Shown here piece by piece: positions 1 through 10,579 of a stretch of DNA of 64,000 nt. The DNA comes from Sodiomyces alkalinus F11 (taxonomy: Eukaryota > Ascomycota > Sordariomycetes > Glomerellales > Plectosphaerellaceae): positions 2,880,733 to 2,944,732 of the forward strand of contig NW_021167079.1 of assembly GCF_003711515.1 (NCBI RefSeq). Reading direction: 5' to 3'. The stretch's first letter is position 1. Every line of letters starts with the position of its first letter. A program made the position numbers and the translations under genes. The notes under the pieces are model-generated. The model was not told the origin of the DNA. It worked only from the letters and a program-made list of their open reading frames with translations, and made no database searches.

Positions 1-1715
1 GAGTACCAGGGGTTCTGCTGCTGGCAGGTGCCCTGCGAGCAGCAGGTAGGGCCGCTCCAGCCCTGGCCACCGCACTGGCCCCACATGCCGGCGCAGTTGC
101 CCGAAGGAGGAGGGGTGGTGGGGGGAGGGTTGGTGGGGGGAGGGTTGGTGGGGGGAGGGTTGGTGGGAGGAGGGTTGGTGGGAGGCGGGCTGCCGCCTGG
201 GGGAGGCGAGACGCCGCCATCGACGTTGTAGGTGGTGCCAATGGGACCGAAGCGGATGTTGGACCAGGTGACGGAAGCGTTGGGGTGGTTCGCGATGACA
301 TCGGCGGGGGTGCGGCCGGTCGTGGGGCAGCGGCCACGGAGAGTGCCCGGGATACCCTCCTTCTCGGGGGGGTAGAGGGAGTCGAGCCAGAGCATGTTGG
401 AGTTGTGCTATGCGTTTTTGTTAGTTGGGAAAAGGGTGAGAAAAGGGGGAGGGGAAGAAAAAGAAAACATACGTCAGCCCAGATGGAGAGGACGAGGACC
501 ATGGGCATGCGGAGGGCAGCGTTGAGCTGGGTGTGGCCACCAATCTCGCCGTGACGGTCACGGTCCTCGAAGATGATGGGGTAGTCCTCGCAGAACTGGG
601 GGGTGATTTCGGCATCGAAGTGGGTCAGGCCGTCGAGAGCAGGGGCGGGCGGGTGGATGACCTGGCCGTTCTGGATGAAGATCTGGTAGGCGCTGTCCTC
701 CTCGAAGCGAGAGATGACAGTGAACTTCGAGTTGGTGTTGATGGTGTTGCTGGCGCCAGTACCATAGAAGTTATGGTTGCCGAGACGGTACGGGTTGTAG
801 TCGCAGCCGTTGGCGTCGCACTTGCCGGCGAAGCGGTTCTCGGAGTAGGTACCACCGCAGTCGGTGTCAATGCAGACGTGGTAGCTGTTGTCCTCGCAGG
901 CGTGGGGGGTGAAGGCGAAGGACTCGCGGTTGGACTCCCAGATGTCGATCTCAGCGCAGCAAGAGCCCATGCGGCCAACACCGGCGTTGTCGTCGGTGGC
1001 GGAAGCGGCCCAGCCCTCGTAGTTGGCCTAGATGGTCGGGTCGAGTCAGTACATGGTCCATGCATGTGGGACAAGACAGGGGGAGATGGAAGTCGAGTGG
1101 ACAACTTACAGTACCGCCAACCCACTTGAGGTCACGAGCGCACTGGGCGTCGCAGTAACCAGTGCCGTACTTGGCACCGGCGCCGTTGTTGGGCTCAGTG
1201 GAGAGACCACCGTCAGAGGCCATAGGGACGAGGTAGAGGGCGCTGTTCATGCCGCAGGGGACACCGGACAGGTCGACATCGAAGGCGAGCTCGTTATCCA
1301 TCAGAGTGAACATCTGATACTTGGTGGAGCTCTCCATGAGGTAGGTACGCGAGCCAATGTTGGTGCCGTACTCGTGCTCGGTGACGAAGCGGAGGGAGAG
1401 GGCATCGCCGCTAGTGGAGACACCGTAGGTCTGCTGGTAGTTGGCACCCTCGATGGCGCAGTTCTTGGCGCAGTCATCGTTGCTGGTGCAGAGGCCGGTC
1501 CACTCGTTGCCCTCGAAGCAGTTCTCGTAGCCGCCGACCTCGTGGGCCCAGCGCCAGTTGGAGTCAATGACGATGGCAGCATTGACGTTCTGGCAGCCGC
1601 TGGTGGAGCAACGCTGCCAGGTGATGCTGGGGTGAGTCTCAGTCTCCTGGGTACCGGCCTGCTGGGCCATGGCGGAGGCCAGCAGGGCAAGGCCGCTAAG
1701 GATGGAGCGCTTCAT
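1..1715 (-). CDS. cbh1: GH7 cellobiohydrolase with CBM1, 3' end cut by window edge
   Basis: Secreted family 7 glycoside hydrolase, probably an exo-acting cellobiohydrolase on crystalline cellulose. Exons, read on the minus strand: 1715-1110, 1027-473, 407-1. Introns are 82 bp (GTAAGT) and 65 bp (GTATGT), both phase 0. The start [17 protein letters not shown] is a signal peptide, with likely cleavage before QQ. The acid/base signature EIDIWE (family pattern ExDxxE) is at about 940-957, followed by typical GH7 blocks such as [10 protein letters not shown] and [17 protein letters not shown]-repeat linker (about 110-190) joins a CBM1 with [16 protein letters not shown] and ending NPWYS. Only the last few codons lie beyond base 1. 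Predicted total is about 525 aa, normal for CBH1-type enzymes. I favour exo over endo because of the length and the CBM1, but loop structure was not modelled. Confidence 0.95.
117..186. repeat. 15-bp minisatellite encoding the GH7 Pro/Thr linker
   Basis: About four to five imperfect copies of gggttggtgggggga (minus strand reads Pro-Pro-Pro-Thr-Asn). It codes the linker between catalytic domain and CBM1, so copy-number change would stay in frame. Confidence 0.85.
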
Positions 1716-4700
1716 GATGGGCGATTTTGGTGCGGGAGGGAGACTTGAAAGGGACGGGAGGGGGCCGGGGATGAACCTGCTTCTCTGTGATGGGGATTGT
1801 TGAGACACAGGTGAGCTGGGTGAGGAGAGAAAAGGGGGGGGAAGAAAAGTCCAAGGAATCGTCGAGTCTCGTGGTGTCTTTATACTGCTTTCGACGTCCA
1901 GTGGTTTTGGCTTTCGTCTCCTCGTATTTCCCTGCATGAGCATCTTGCAAGCTTTCTTTCCCTCCGTGGCATGATGCATCCATTCTTGGGATAGGACGTA
2001 GTCGGAGCGGAAAGAAGAGATCCGAAATACAGGGCTTCGGAGTAGACACTGCGCTTCTCCGGGGTAACGTCTCCACTGGTTCCTGATTTTTGAACTTTTA
2101 GGCTCGTCGGACGCGTGTGAAGCAGGTCCTTCGTACACGTTGTACGCAAAGAGGACCGGCCGCGTTTCCCCCTTTCCCCCTTGCACTCGTCCGTCCTCCT
2201 CCATTGGTCTACGGCGGCTCTATGCCTACGCTAGAACCTCTCGCCTACTATAGTACCATGTAGGGACCAATGTAAAGGACAGGGGATCACCCAGCAATGC
2301 CGAGGTAGCCGCCCACCTTCGTTCCTCAACCGCCCAGCGGAAGGAAGATACCGTCGATCCATAGTGCATGGCAGCATCGCCACCCAGACGGGACATCCGG
2401 AAGAGAAGAATGGTAGAGACGTCTGGGACTGCATTGGGTCACACGGACGCTTGATCTGGGTCGGTTTTCGGACTCCTGCCCCAGCTTGGATGTTTTTACG
2501 TTGTAATGTACGGAGCTTTCATATTGGGCATTACGATGGGTCCTTTTTGGCAAGGCACATGACGGATCCCCTTCCTCGACCTGGACCAACCGGATGAAGT
2601 TCGGAGCAGTGCGAGCATGGTACGTTGTAGGAAAACGGTGGGAATCATGCTCATCTGTCCATAGGCCAAAGTCCATAGTGTCAGAGTGCATACGGAGATG
2701 GGGGAATTTGATATTAGATGTGAGGGCACTGGGGGGGAGGAGACCAGGCGTGGCAAACTCGATCCGCCCGTTTAGATGCCCCCCCTGGCTGCCGTGATCC
2801 CCATACCCCATGCCCCCCACCCCCCTTTCGTCGGCGGCCTTTCTACATGCCGTCAGGGGCTATTTCGTTCGATGCGGGGGAATGGATTCCGGCTAAATGA
2901 GGGGAAAAGGAGAGAGGAAAATCTGGAGAAGTTGGAATGAGATCAGCAACTTTTGATCGTGCAAGTTGACAGTTGATCGTCGTTGTCGTTGAGAGCCGCT
3001 GTCGATCTTTCATCTGGTTTTGCAGCGATTTTGAGCTTAACACAGACGATCTTTCATCGTTTTTGGATGTTGCACGAACCAGAACCCATTGTCTCGGGAT
3101 ACTGTTTGTCTGGTAAGAAAATTAGTGAGTGAGGACTGGTTCTGGGGGAGAGGGCTCAGAGGAGGCCATAACAGGTCTAGTCTTCCCAAGAAATCCCCTT
3201 TTCGAACATTCGGAGCATAGGACCCCGAACGGACAAGCAGGTGGTAAAGAATACGCATATATGAAGTAAATAAAAAAAAAATAATAATAATAATAAACAT
3301 TCAGCTGGGGGGGGAAAGGGGAAGCCCCCTCCTGACACTCAAGTCAGCCGACTCGCCTTGGCCACCTCCGAGCCGGCGGCCCCAGACCTTGGAGAAGACT
3401 AGCCTCCGGCTATTGGATGTGGTCGGACTGGGGAAAGCGCACGATTCTAGACCAGGGCAGGGGATGAGAGCCAGTAGAATGTTCGATACAAAGCCATGGC
3501 GTTACAGGGGTTGATGGGTAGGCATGCTGCATGCATTAGCTCGGCACCTGGACCCTTGTCCTGGCGTTCCAACGGACTCGATCATCCGTGATACTTCCGT
3601 TTTCAGATTCCCCAACCAGACGTCTACAGACTCTGAGAGTGTGTTGATTCCCATCCGTTTACCGCAATGATGATATGCCATTAATCTACACGGTTCGGGT
3701 ACGCATCTATCAAAAACCAGACCAGTTCTTAAGTTATTAACTAGTTCAACTCGAGCAGGTATGATGCAATGAATTATGAACCTGATTCCCTGAACGGTGA
3801 GGCGCGCGTGCTTCCAGTTGTGCCTCATGCATCGGGCCGTCTTACTTTGCTTCCATCTGCCTCATGACCTGTTTGTTCGAGAAGGATGCAGTAATTATGA
3901 CCGAAGGCCGCAGCAGAGACGAGACGAGACAAGACGAGACGGCATGCAGGCAGCAGACCCCTATTCTACTCTACTCGACTTACGTACGTCAACTCTCCGA
4001 CGGCGCCGAATAACCGGCCCATAGGCCCATAGGCCAATGGATTGATGATTGATCTTCTCTGTACCTTGTAACTTGTATGAATTGGAGATATTTGGGGTCG
4101 TACGGAGTATCCGTACCTACTTGACGCCGAGGGCCGTATCCATAGACGCTGGCCCAGTATGACATATCGTGCTTTGCTACACCGTTACTGCATATATATA
4201 CCAACAGGCCTAGTTTGTCGGTCCGGGTTCCGATGGGACGAATGTAGGTACTACACATAGTCTACGGACGCACCGCGGAATACGTGGCGGGCTCTCCGTC
4301 ATCTCCGTTACGGACCCAGCTAATAAGCCCCTTTCCACCAGCCATCCCACTGTCCACATTCCCTACGACATACCCCACGGGCTGGCAGCCAAGAATCAAG
4401 CCCCAAACGTTGCCGAACTGACGTACTGGGCGTGGCCTGTTTCGGGGTCTTGCACTGCAGACCCGAAGGGTTGCACCGTCATATCGGAGGCGTCTGCGTT
4501 AATCTCCGTTTCTTTATTTGGTCTCTTTGCGTGTCAATGAGAAGGAAACCTAGTGGCTCGTTGCCGGGTTTCCTGGAACGGCAGCAAGGCATTCTCTAAT
4601 TACGGCTAGGTAGGTATATGACCATGCTGTCCCCCATAATCGGCAATTGTCTTTTGCAGTTTTTTGAAATGGGTCATGACGGCCTACGGAAGCGTTCCAG

Positions 4701-5358
4701 GATTTCGTTCTCACATCACACAGCCTCGTGAACATCTCCATTGTCCACGCCACGTCCTCGTGTAACACGAAGTACGTGGTTGATCAAGTCTATACCAAAA
4801 GGGGCCACTGGACTGGATCACCTCGTGTTGGGATAGGATTGTCTGCAGGCAGAATGGGCTCCAAATCTGGAAATTCAGTTCCAAATCTCACTGCAGCTTT
4901 GCTTCAGGTCTATTGGTATTTCCCAGTGCTTACGGTTCAGCCCCAGAGATCTTTACCAGATGAAATGTCTCATCTCAAGTGCCGAATGCTGTGACATAAC
5001 ATTCGAACTTGTTTCCACAAAGAATCCCAACATTGATCAACCATTTGGTTCTCCACAACGTTAGAACAACCATAGACTGATGTCTGCATCTACCGCATCA
5101 AAACCTGCTAGCTACGATAAGCAACTCTGATTAGAAGCGTTACAGTTGTTAGAGCACAAATTGAGTGGAATGTATTCATTTAGAAGGCTATATATATGCA
5201 CATGCATTTCCACATGGCGTCACATCGTTCGTCCAAAGCCTTGAAACATACAGCATCGGTACCAACAAACTCAACGAGACGGCATACCATACCTCAACTA
5301 CATTTGTGACGCGGCATTCGTATTCCCGTGCAAAAGATCCCCAAGACACGACAACAAC
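1716..5358. promoter_or_regulatory. GH7 upstream region and gene-poor stretch
   Basis: Read on the minus strand, a TATAAA lies at 1879-1884, about 165 bp before the GH7 start. CCGGGG hexamers matching the CreA consensus SYGGRG are at 1765-1770 and 2059-2064, and a GGCTAAA matching the XlnR/Xyr1 consensus is at 2891-2897. These are consensus matches only. An (AAT)n-like run lies near 3269-3298 and a gacga-type tandem near 3917-3940. I see no convincing gene between 2.2 and 5.35 kb. Confidence 0.4.
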
Positions 5359-5595
5359 ATGGCTCCAACACGCATTTCGAAGTCATCAGGAACCTCTTCT
5401 TCCTCCGTTACCGAATCCGTCTCATTCAACTTGCCCCAGGAGACTTTGGATCAGCCTTCCGAGACTTCCACCGAACATTCCATGGAGGGTGAGGGCCAGG
5501 AAACTTGCTCAACAGGTTCCGCTCACTCCAGGCCCAGGACCAGAGCTGCCCCCCCTATCAAGCAAGCCGTTAGGAAGCCCTTTAACAACCGGTAG
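5359..5595 (+). CDS. Possible small Ser/Thr-rich protein, unrecognised
   Basis: A 78-aa ORF starting MAPTRISKSSGTSSSS, with a good fungal start context (acaacATGG). It is Ser, Thr, Glu and Pro rich with no hydrophobic core. The stop falls in ACCGGTAGGC, so this could be an intron donor (GTAGGC) with the gene continuing past a TAG acceptor near 5683. Neither downstream frame is convincing. A longer 220-aa frame beginning at 5165 overlaps it and looks non-coding. No family recognised. Confidence 0.25.
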   Translation: MAPTRISKSSGTSSSSVTESVSFNLPQETLDQPSETSTEHSMEGEGQETCSTGSAHSRPRTRAAPPIKQAVRKPFNNR

Positions 5596-6470
5596 GCTAA
5601 CCGGCATCCCCCTCGCCCTTGTAATGATGCATAGACGCTGGGCTAGTCCCATATCCGATGCACAGTGTTTGCATTGCCTCTGTAGGTCACATGCTCCCAC
5701 CTCTTTCGAGATGAAGCCTCAATGCTGCAGACAAGTGCTTTGCTTCCCCGAAAGAAGTCAGAGGAAGCTGAGGAGGAATTGTCATGCGGCGTCTTGGTGT
5801 CACAAGACCGCGGACGAATCAACATGATCCGAGTAATGTGCTCATGAAACTATTCCAGTGACCATGGAACGCAGTTCTATTCCAGGTTGAGAAGTATATG
5901 AGACTTCAGCTTGGTGGATATTTTTTGGAATAGTGTGTAATAGAAAATTCATCGCTCTAAAGGCGTCAGCCATGTGCCACCGGTTGAACCAGTGAGGTGT
6001 ATGTCATAACATCGCCAACATGGGGCATCACTGGAACTTAGAATCCAAGTTCCATTCTTTGGCGAATAGGGAGGAGTCGTTCGTTTCGAATTAACTATGG
6101 TCTTTTAACCCAGGGGCACCCGTTGCGCATGTCATATAGGTTTGATCGTACTTGCGTGATGTGGGCTTCAGCAACCACCAAGCGCACTCTCATCACCACT
6201 TCGCAGTCAAAACCCCAGGAAGAAGAAGTAAAGAATAATCAGAATTGCTACCTGATCTCGTCCTGTCCGAGTAGATGGGCTGGATTCTCAGAGATCCAGT
6301 TGTTCTGCGTCTTGACCCTTGTGTGAGAAGGACAAAGGAGTTCACCCATAAATTTTGAGTTTGATCTCAACAACCGGGATCAACATAGACTGTGCTCTCT
6401 TATTAAACTCTTATTAGCGCAATTTACAATAATTCACTATCATCCAATATATCTCAACTCATTTCAAAAC
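5596..6470. other. Intergenic, no gene seen
   Basis: I see no conserved coding signal here. It is bounded on the right by the stop codon of the alkaline phosphatase remnant. Confidence 0.5.
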
Positions 6471-7154
6471 TCACACAGTCCCATTTCCCCTCAACAACGC
6501 CGTGACCTCATCCAAACTCACCCCCAAGGCCTCGGCGACATACCGAGGAAGCTGCACATTTTCCTTCGTCCCGGCAAGGTCTTCCAACAACCGAGTCTTC
6601 ATCTCCCCCGCCGCATAAGCATACAGTACTACATCGACAGCCGAGTGGTCGGTCGTAGACCACTCGACACCAATCCTCTCATTCAACGTAGCGGCGAGAG
6701 CAGCCGTAACATCCTCAGCGTCCAAAAGGGCCCCGATTTCCTCGCCCGTAGCATCATCCACGCCGTACTGGGGCAAGATCTCCGCTTCGAGGTACGCCCG
6801 CTTGTCGTCCATGTCCCCTTCACACTCGTCGATCAGATCGACCAGAAACTCGAGCGAGTGGTTCGCCCGCCCCACCGGACGGGGATCGTACCCCGGCGGC
6901 AGGGTGATACCTCCCGTCTCGTGGTCGGCGGCAGAGACGACCGCCGTGTCCGGGTGCTCGTCGACCCAGGCCATGACGGAATGAATGAGGCGGTTGTACT
7001 CGACCACGTCCCAGATGTGGGCGGCGGCGTCGTTTGCGTGAGAGGCGTGGTCTATGCGCGATGCTTCGATCATGATGAAGAAGCCCTTTGCTTCGTCTTC
7101 AGTGCTGCGGCTAAGGATGTCGAGAGCTTTCTCCGTCATTTCGGTGAGGGACGG
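6471..7154 (-). pseudogene. Alkaline phosphatase, C-terminal remnant
   Basis: The minus strand encodes the last third of an alkaline phosphatase. Homology begins at PSLTEM (7154 downward) and continues through MTEKALDILSRS, the metal-binding block IEASRIDHASHANDAA, then SAADHETGG, and the late His block TTDHSAVDV. The reading frame is open to a normal stop at 6471. The N-terminal two thirds, with the phosphorylated Ser and first metal ligands, is absent: just beyond 7155 the DNA becomes AT-rich and CpA-poor. A full fungal enzyme is usually 550-620 aa; about 227 codons remain here. An ATG at 7139 could begin a 222-aa product, but it could not be an active phosphatase. I infer truncation by an insertion or rearrangement followed by RIP-like decay. 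Confidence 0.85.
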
Positions 7155-8035
7155 TATAAAGGTAAAAGAAAGGGGAAGGAAATATAAAAGAATTCTAAGA
7201 ATAGCGTTAAAGGGAAGTAATAGCTAGGTAGTATACTATATATGCCTTTATTCCTTCCTTTCACTATACGATATAGTATTTTCTTCAAGGCTTCTAAGTA
7301 AACCTCTTTTTTCCCCTCTCCTATAACCACTCTCTTTAGTATTTATAAATACCACCTTTCTTTTTATATTCTATAGTAAATATAAAGGTATTAATAACCT
7401 CTTACTATATATAAAACGATAGCAGCAGTTCCCCGATAGTCCTGGAAGGGAGAACTATATAATTACCTTAATCAATTTACCCTTCAATTTTGACCCTATT
7501 TTTGACGGTTAAGTTAGGCTGTATCTGATAGGTGAGTGAGAGTGAGAGTGATGTGTTGAAGACCGTATAAGAATGAGAATGTTCAACAAAGTGGCATATA
7601 GGATGTGTTAGTACGGCCGCCAATTGACTGGACATTATAAACCATACGCGACAACAATGAGTTATGTACACTCTCATATCCCATCCTCAGCCCTTAATCA
7701 GGCGGATAGTTTACTGTTAAGCTCAAATCGACCGGCATCTCAACACCCCCTGTCATCATTCAAGCACCATATTTTCCTTGGGTGACATCATCATTCAATG
7801 GACGTCCCCCCGAGGTCATTTACTCGGACGTCATACTCTTATTCTAGGAGGCAACATGTGATTTTGCTCGTAATTGAATTTCAATGGGGGCCCTGGACAT
7901 TTTGCAATTGGCAGATAAGTCATCGCCAACTCAACAGTTACACCAACCTGTAGCCATTTCCCCCTCTCAACAGAACAAAAGAAACAGTGAAGCTATTTTG
8001 GTCATTTTCGATCATCGCACACAATCCGCGAAGGG
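7155..8035. other. AT-rich, partly CpA-depleted block next to a truncated gene
   Basis: From 7155 to about 7480 the sequence is TA-rich and poor in CpA and TpG, like a milder form of the block at the right end of the window. No reading frame is recognisable. From 7500 to 8035 composition returns towards normal and I see no gene. Confidence 0.5.
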
Positions 8036-8568
8036 ATGGAAAACGCTGAGGGACCGCCGAGAACCCGCCCAAATGAGGGCCAAGCCATTTCGAACCGGGC
8101 CTCGAGACAAGAAGGACCCCATGTTGGGACGCATCCGACCCAAGAAAATCGACAATTAACGTCTACCCGGCGACGATCAATCAGCGAAGACGACGCCTCG
8201 ACTGCACACCGTCGGCTTGTCCACCGTGGGCGACGCCGGAGCCTCGACAACATGCACGCCGTGACCACGCGCAACGTCCCTGATCAGCAACAACTGCAAC
8301 AAAAGACAGACCAACGCCAGATTACGCAGAGCCGTGGCCGAAGAAGTAAAAGCGGCGCGCCCGCAGTCCGTCTCGACATGGATCTCGAACTGGATGTCGA
8401 GTTGAAGGCCAAGATTAATGGTGATATCACTTTATCTATTTTGTATGTCTTTCCACCCATATATCCCTTGCTTCGAACCGGATTTTTCATTACAAGATGA
8501 TAAGTCTAATGGACTAGACACTAATACTCTTCATATGCACCAGGGGTGGCGAACAAAATAGAGGGTGA
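8036..8568 (+). CDS. Small hydrophilic protein with conserved-looking C-terminal LKAKINGDITLSIL
   Basis: Proposed exons 8036-8442 and 8544-8568, intron GTATGT...CAG. The product is about 143 aa: MENAEGPPRTRP, a long Arg/Gln/Ser-rich disordered stretch, then MDLELDVELKAKINGDITLSIL and a short tail GGEQNRG. Without splicing the frame runs to 8500 with an unrelated tail (YVFPPIYP). The acidic/hydrophobic end ELDVELKAKINGDITLSIL resembles the terminus of small ascomycete proteins of unknown function. That is my recollection of a pattern, not a search result. The 5' end is uncertain: an upstream frame 7884-8159 overlaps but looks less protein-like. Confidence 0.55.
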
Positions 8569-9279
8569 AAGGACCGTTGGCGTTGACGGCTGAATGAAGG
8601 GGTTGCAACTGCTCAACTGGATTCTCACCATGAAAGATTACTAGGAATCGTCCACTCAGGTCTTTGACAAACGCAAACGAACGGAGTGTGTTTCACGTGT
8701 TGTTTCTGCTCTGTCTTCTGTCTTTTCGGATACCCGGCAAAATGCTGATATGCGCAGGAGTTATCTTGGGGCTTGAATAACATTGTTGTACCGAGGAGCG
8801 AATGCTTTTCGAGTGTATAAGTTTTATATAGGCTCATAGTGGCACGGTGTTTGATATTGATCGACAAGTTCGTTTCAATACTCTTCCCCGTTCGATTTGC
8901 AACTCTACGAACAACCCTTTGGGCATTAGGGTAAAGAGGACCGCCCACATGTTCCAAAAGCTAAAGACAAAGACCGAGCTTGATCCGAGTGGGCAGACTA
9001 GGCAGACCTTTTCGACATGCTATGCTCAGCTACTCATGCATTCTCAAGCATCCGCCCCGACGAGAGGAAAGCAAGACACTCAAAAACATGTGCACTTACA
9101 CATCCACGCGGAGCAGAAGATTCCGAATCCCTCCTCATGTCTAAAGGCACGACGATCAGAGAGGACCGGCTCTAGGGACGTTGGTCCCGGTCCACATATC
9201 TCACCCTCTGCAGGGCGAACGGTCTCATCCTGATGCCGGCTCACAACACGATCATACGGGACACCATACCGAACAAACC
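8569..9279. other. Intergenic, no gene seen
   Basis: Short overlapping frames on both strands without recognisable motifs. Confidence 0.4.
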
Positions 9280-9742
9280 CCGTTGCTCGCGCCGCTTCGC
9301 TGGAGGTCGACGACATAACGGGGCCCGCCCGGACGGAAGACCGGTGGGCGCTGCGCCTCGCGTCCGCGCTCGTCGGCATCTTTCGCTAGGCCACGCGCAT
9401 CATCGTCAAGACAGTGCTGGGGGTCGGGGGGCTCTCTCCTGAGCCACGTTGTCCCGCTGGCTGTTCGACCGGAGGTACAAGATGGCAACGAGTCCCCTGC
9501 CGTACCACCCGGGTTCTCCGGGGCTGAACCCCGCCATGGACGGCTTCCTGGGGGACCTGCCGACCCAGCGGTGTGCGACGCTCCCGTTCGAGTCGGAGGG
9601 CGTCTTGGATCAGTTGCGTGCCATCAACGATACGTTCCACGGGCGTTCGGAGATGGCCGTGCACGACGAGGCTGGGAACGCCGAACCGACGCTGCCGCAG
9701 TGGCTGCTGTACGACCAGGTTCCCGACTATGTGCGAACATGA
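9280..9742 (+). pseudogene. Possible decayed gene, unrecognised
   Basis: An ATG at 9449 opens a 97-codon frame with protein-like composition (MSRWLFDRRYK, GFLGDLPTQRCATLPFESE, AINDTFHGRSEM, LPQWLLYDQV), ending at 9742. Upstream, at about 9285-9440, a second frame also looks coding (EDRWALRLASALVGIF, then ATRIIVKTVLG) but is interrupted by a stop and out of phase with the first. Together they read like pieces of one damaged gene, or exons I could not join. No family assigned. The GC-rich composition contrasts with the AT-rich DNA after 9.9 kb. Confidence 0.3.
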
Positions 9743-10463
9743 GTTTGGGGTGCAGTTGGCCGCGCGAACTCCTATGGTGCTTCTTGTAGTGGCGCATTGG
9801 GGTCGCTGAGGTGCACTGCTGCATCATATTGGACGAGAGCCGTGGCGGGTGTCTGGCGTGGGGCGGACCTTGGTTGGTGAGGTCTGGACCACGTTGACGG
9901 CGGGTGGAAGGGGTTCTAAATGGTTCTCACATATCACTTCCCCTCCCTCGGGGGATGGAATAACCTAACGGCCGATTACGTAATTTGGGCACGGAAGGTA
10001 TATGTAGTGTATATATCGGGTGTTAATTCTGCCTCCTAGAACCACACGTTTTTAACCACGTTTTACGGCTTCAATACAATCAATTTGTAACCTCTCAATC
10101 TGACCGTTTTTTATCGTACTTATCCTTTTACGGATACGCCGTATTCGACAGCCCCCTACACGTGTAGAATTTATCCTCTAATTAACAGTCGGCCCAGGAA
10201 ACGCGCGCCAATAAAAAGCCGAGGGCATAAACATTAGGCTCCATGTCTCAGTTGGTCCCCCGCGTGTCCCTCGTACGTTGTAGGTACATGTAGATTTGGT
10301 AATAATCACCTCGTAGATTGGGGTAACTGTCTCCGGCATGGACACTGGATAAGATATCTTTGTGCAACTTTCCCCTCCTACGGACCTAGTTCAGAAACCG
10401 AGAAAAGCGACCACAGAACACGGCAGACCGCCAACGAATATCCGCACGGAGACTTCACCCACG
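9743..10463. other. Intergenic upstream of the first methyltransferase
   Basis: Moderately AT-rich, with TATATATC-type runs near 10005-10020. No gene seen. It must contain the promoter of the methyltransferase starting at 10464. Confidence 0.4.
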
Positions 10464-10544
10464 ATGGCAGACAATTTGAGTACAACGACATCCGCCCCCA
10501 TAACTGATGTAGGTCATTTTCTTCTCTATCCGTACTGTGTAAAG

Positions 10545-10579
<35 letters not shown>

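Noticed and set aside
951..2204. Long minus-strand frame extending 163 codons upstream of the GH7 start
   Set aside because: The signal peptide begins at the Met at 1715; upstream residues are not protein-like and include the promoter with its TATA box.
5165..5827. 220-codon frame
   Set aside because: Low protein-like character and overlaps a better start at 5359 in another frame.
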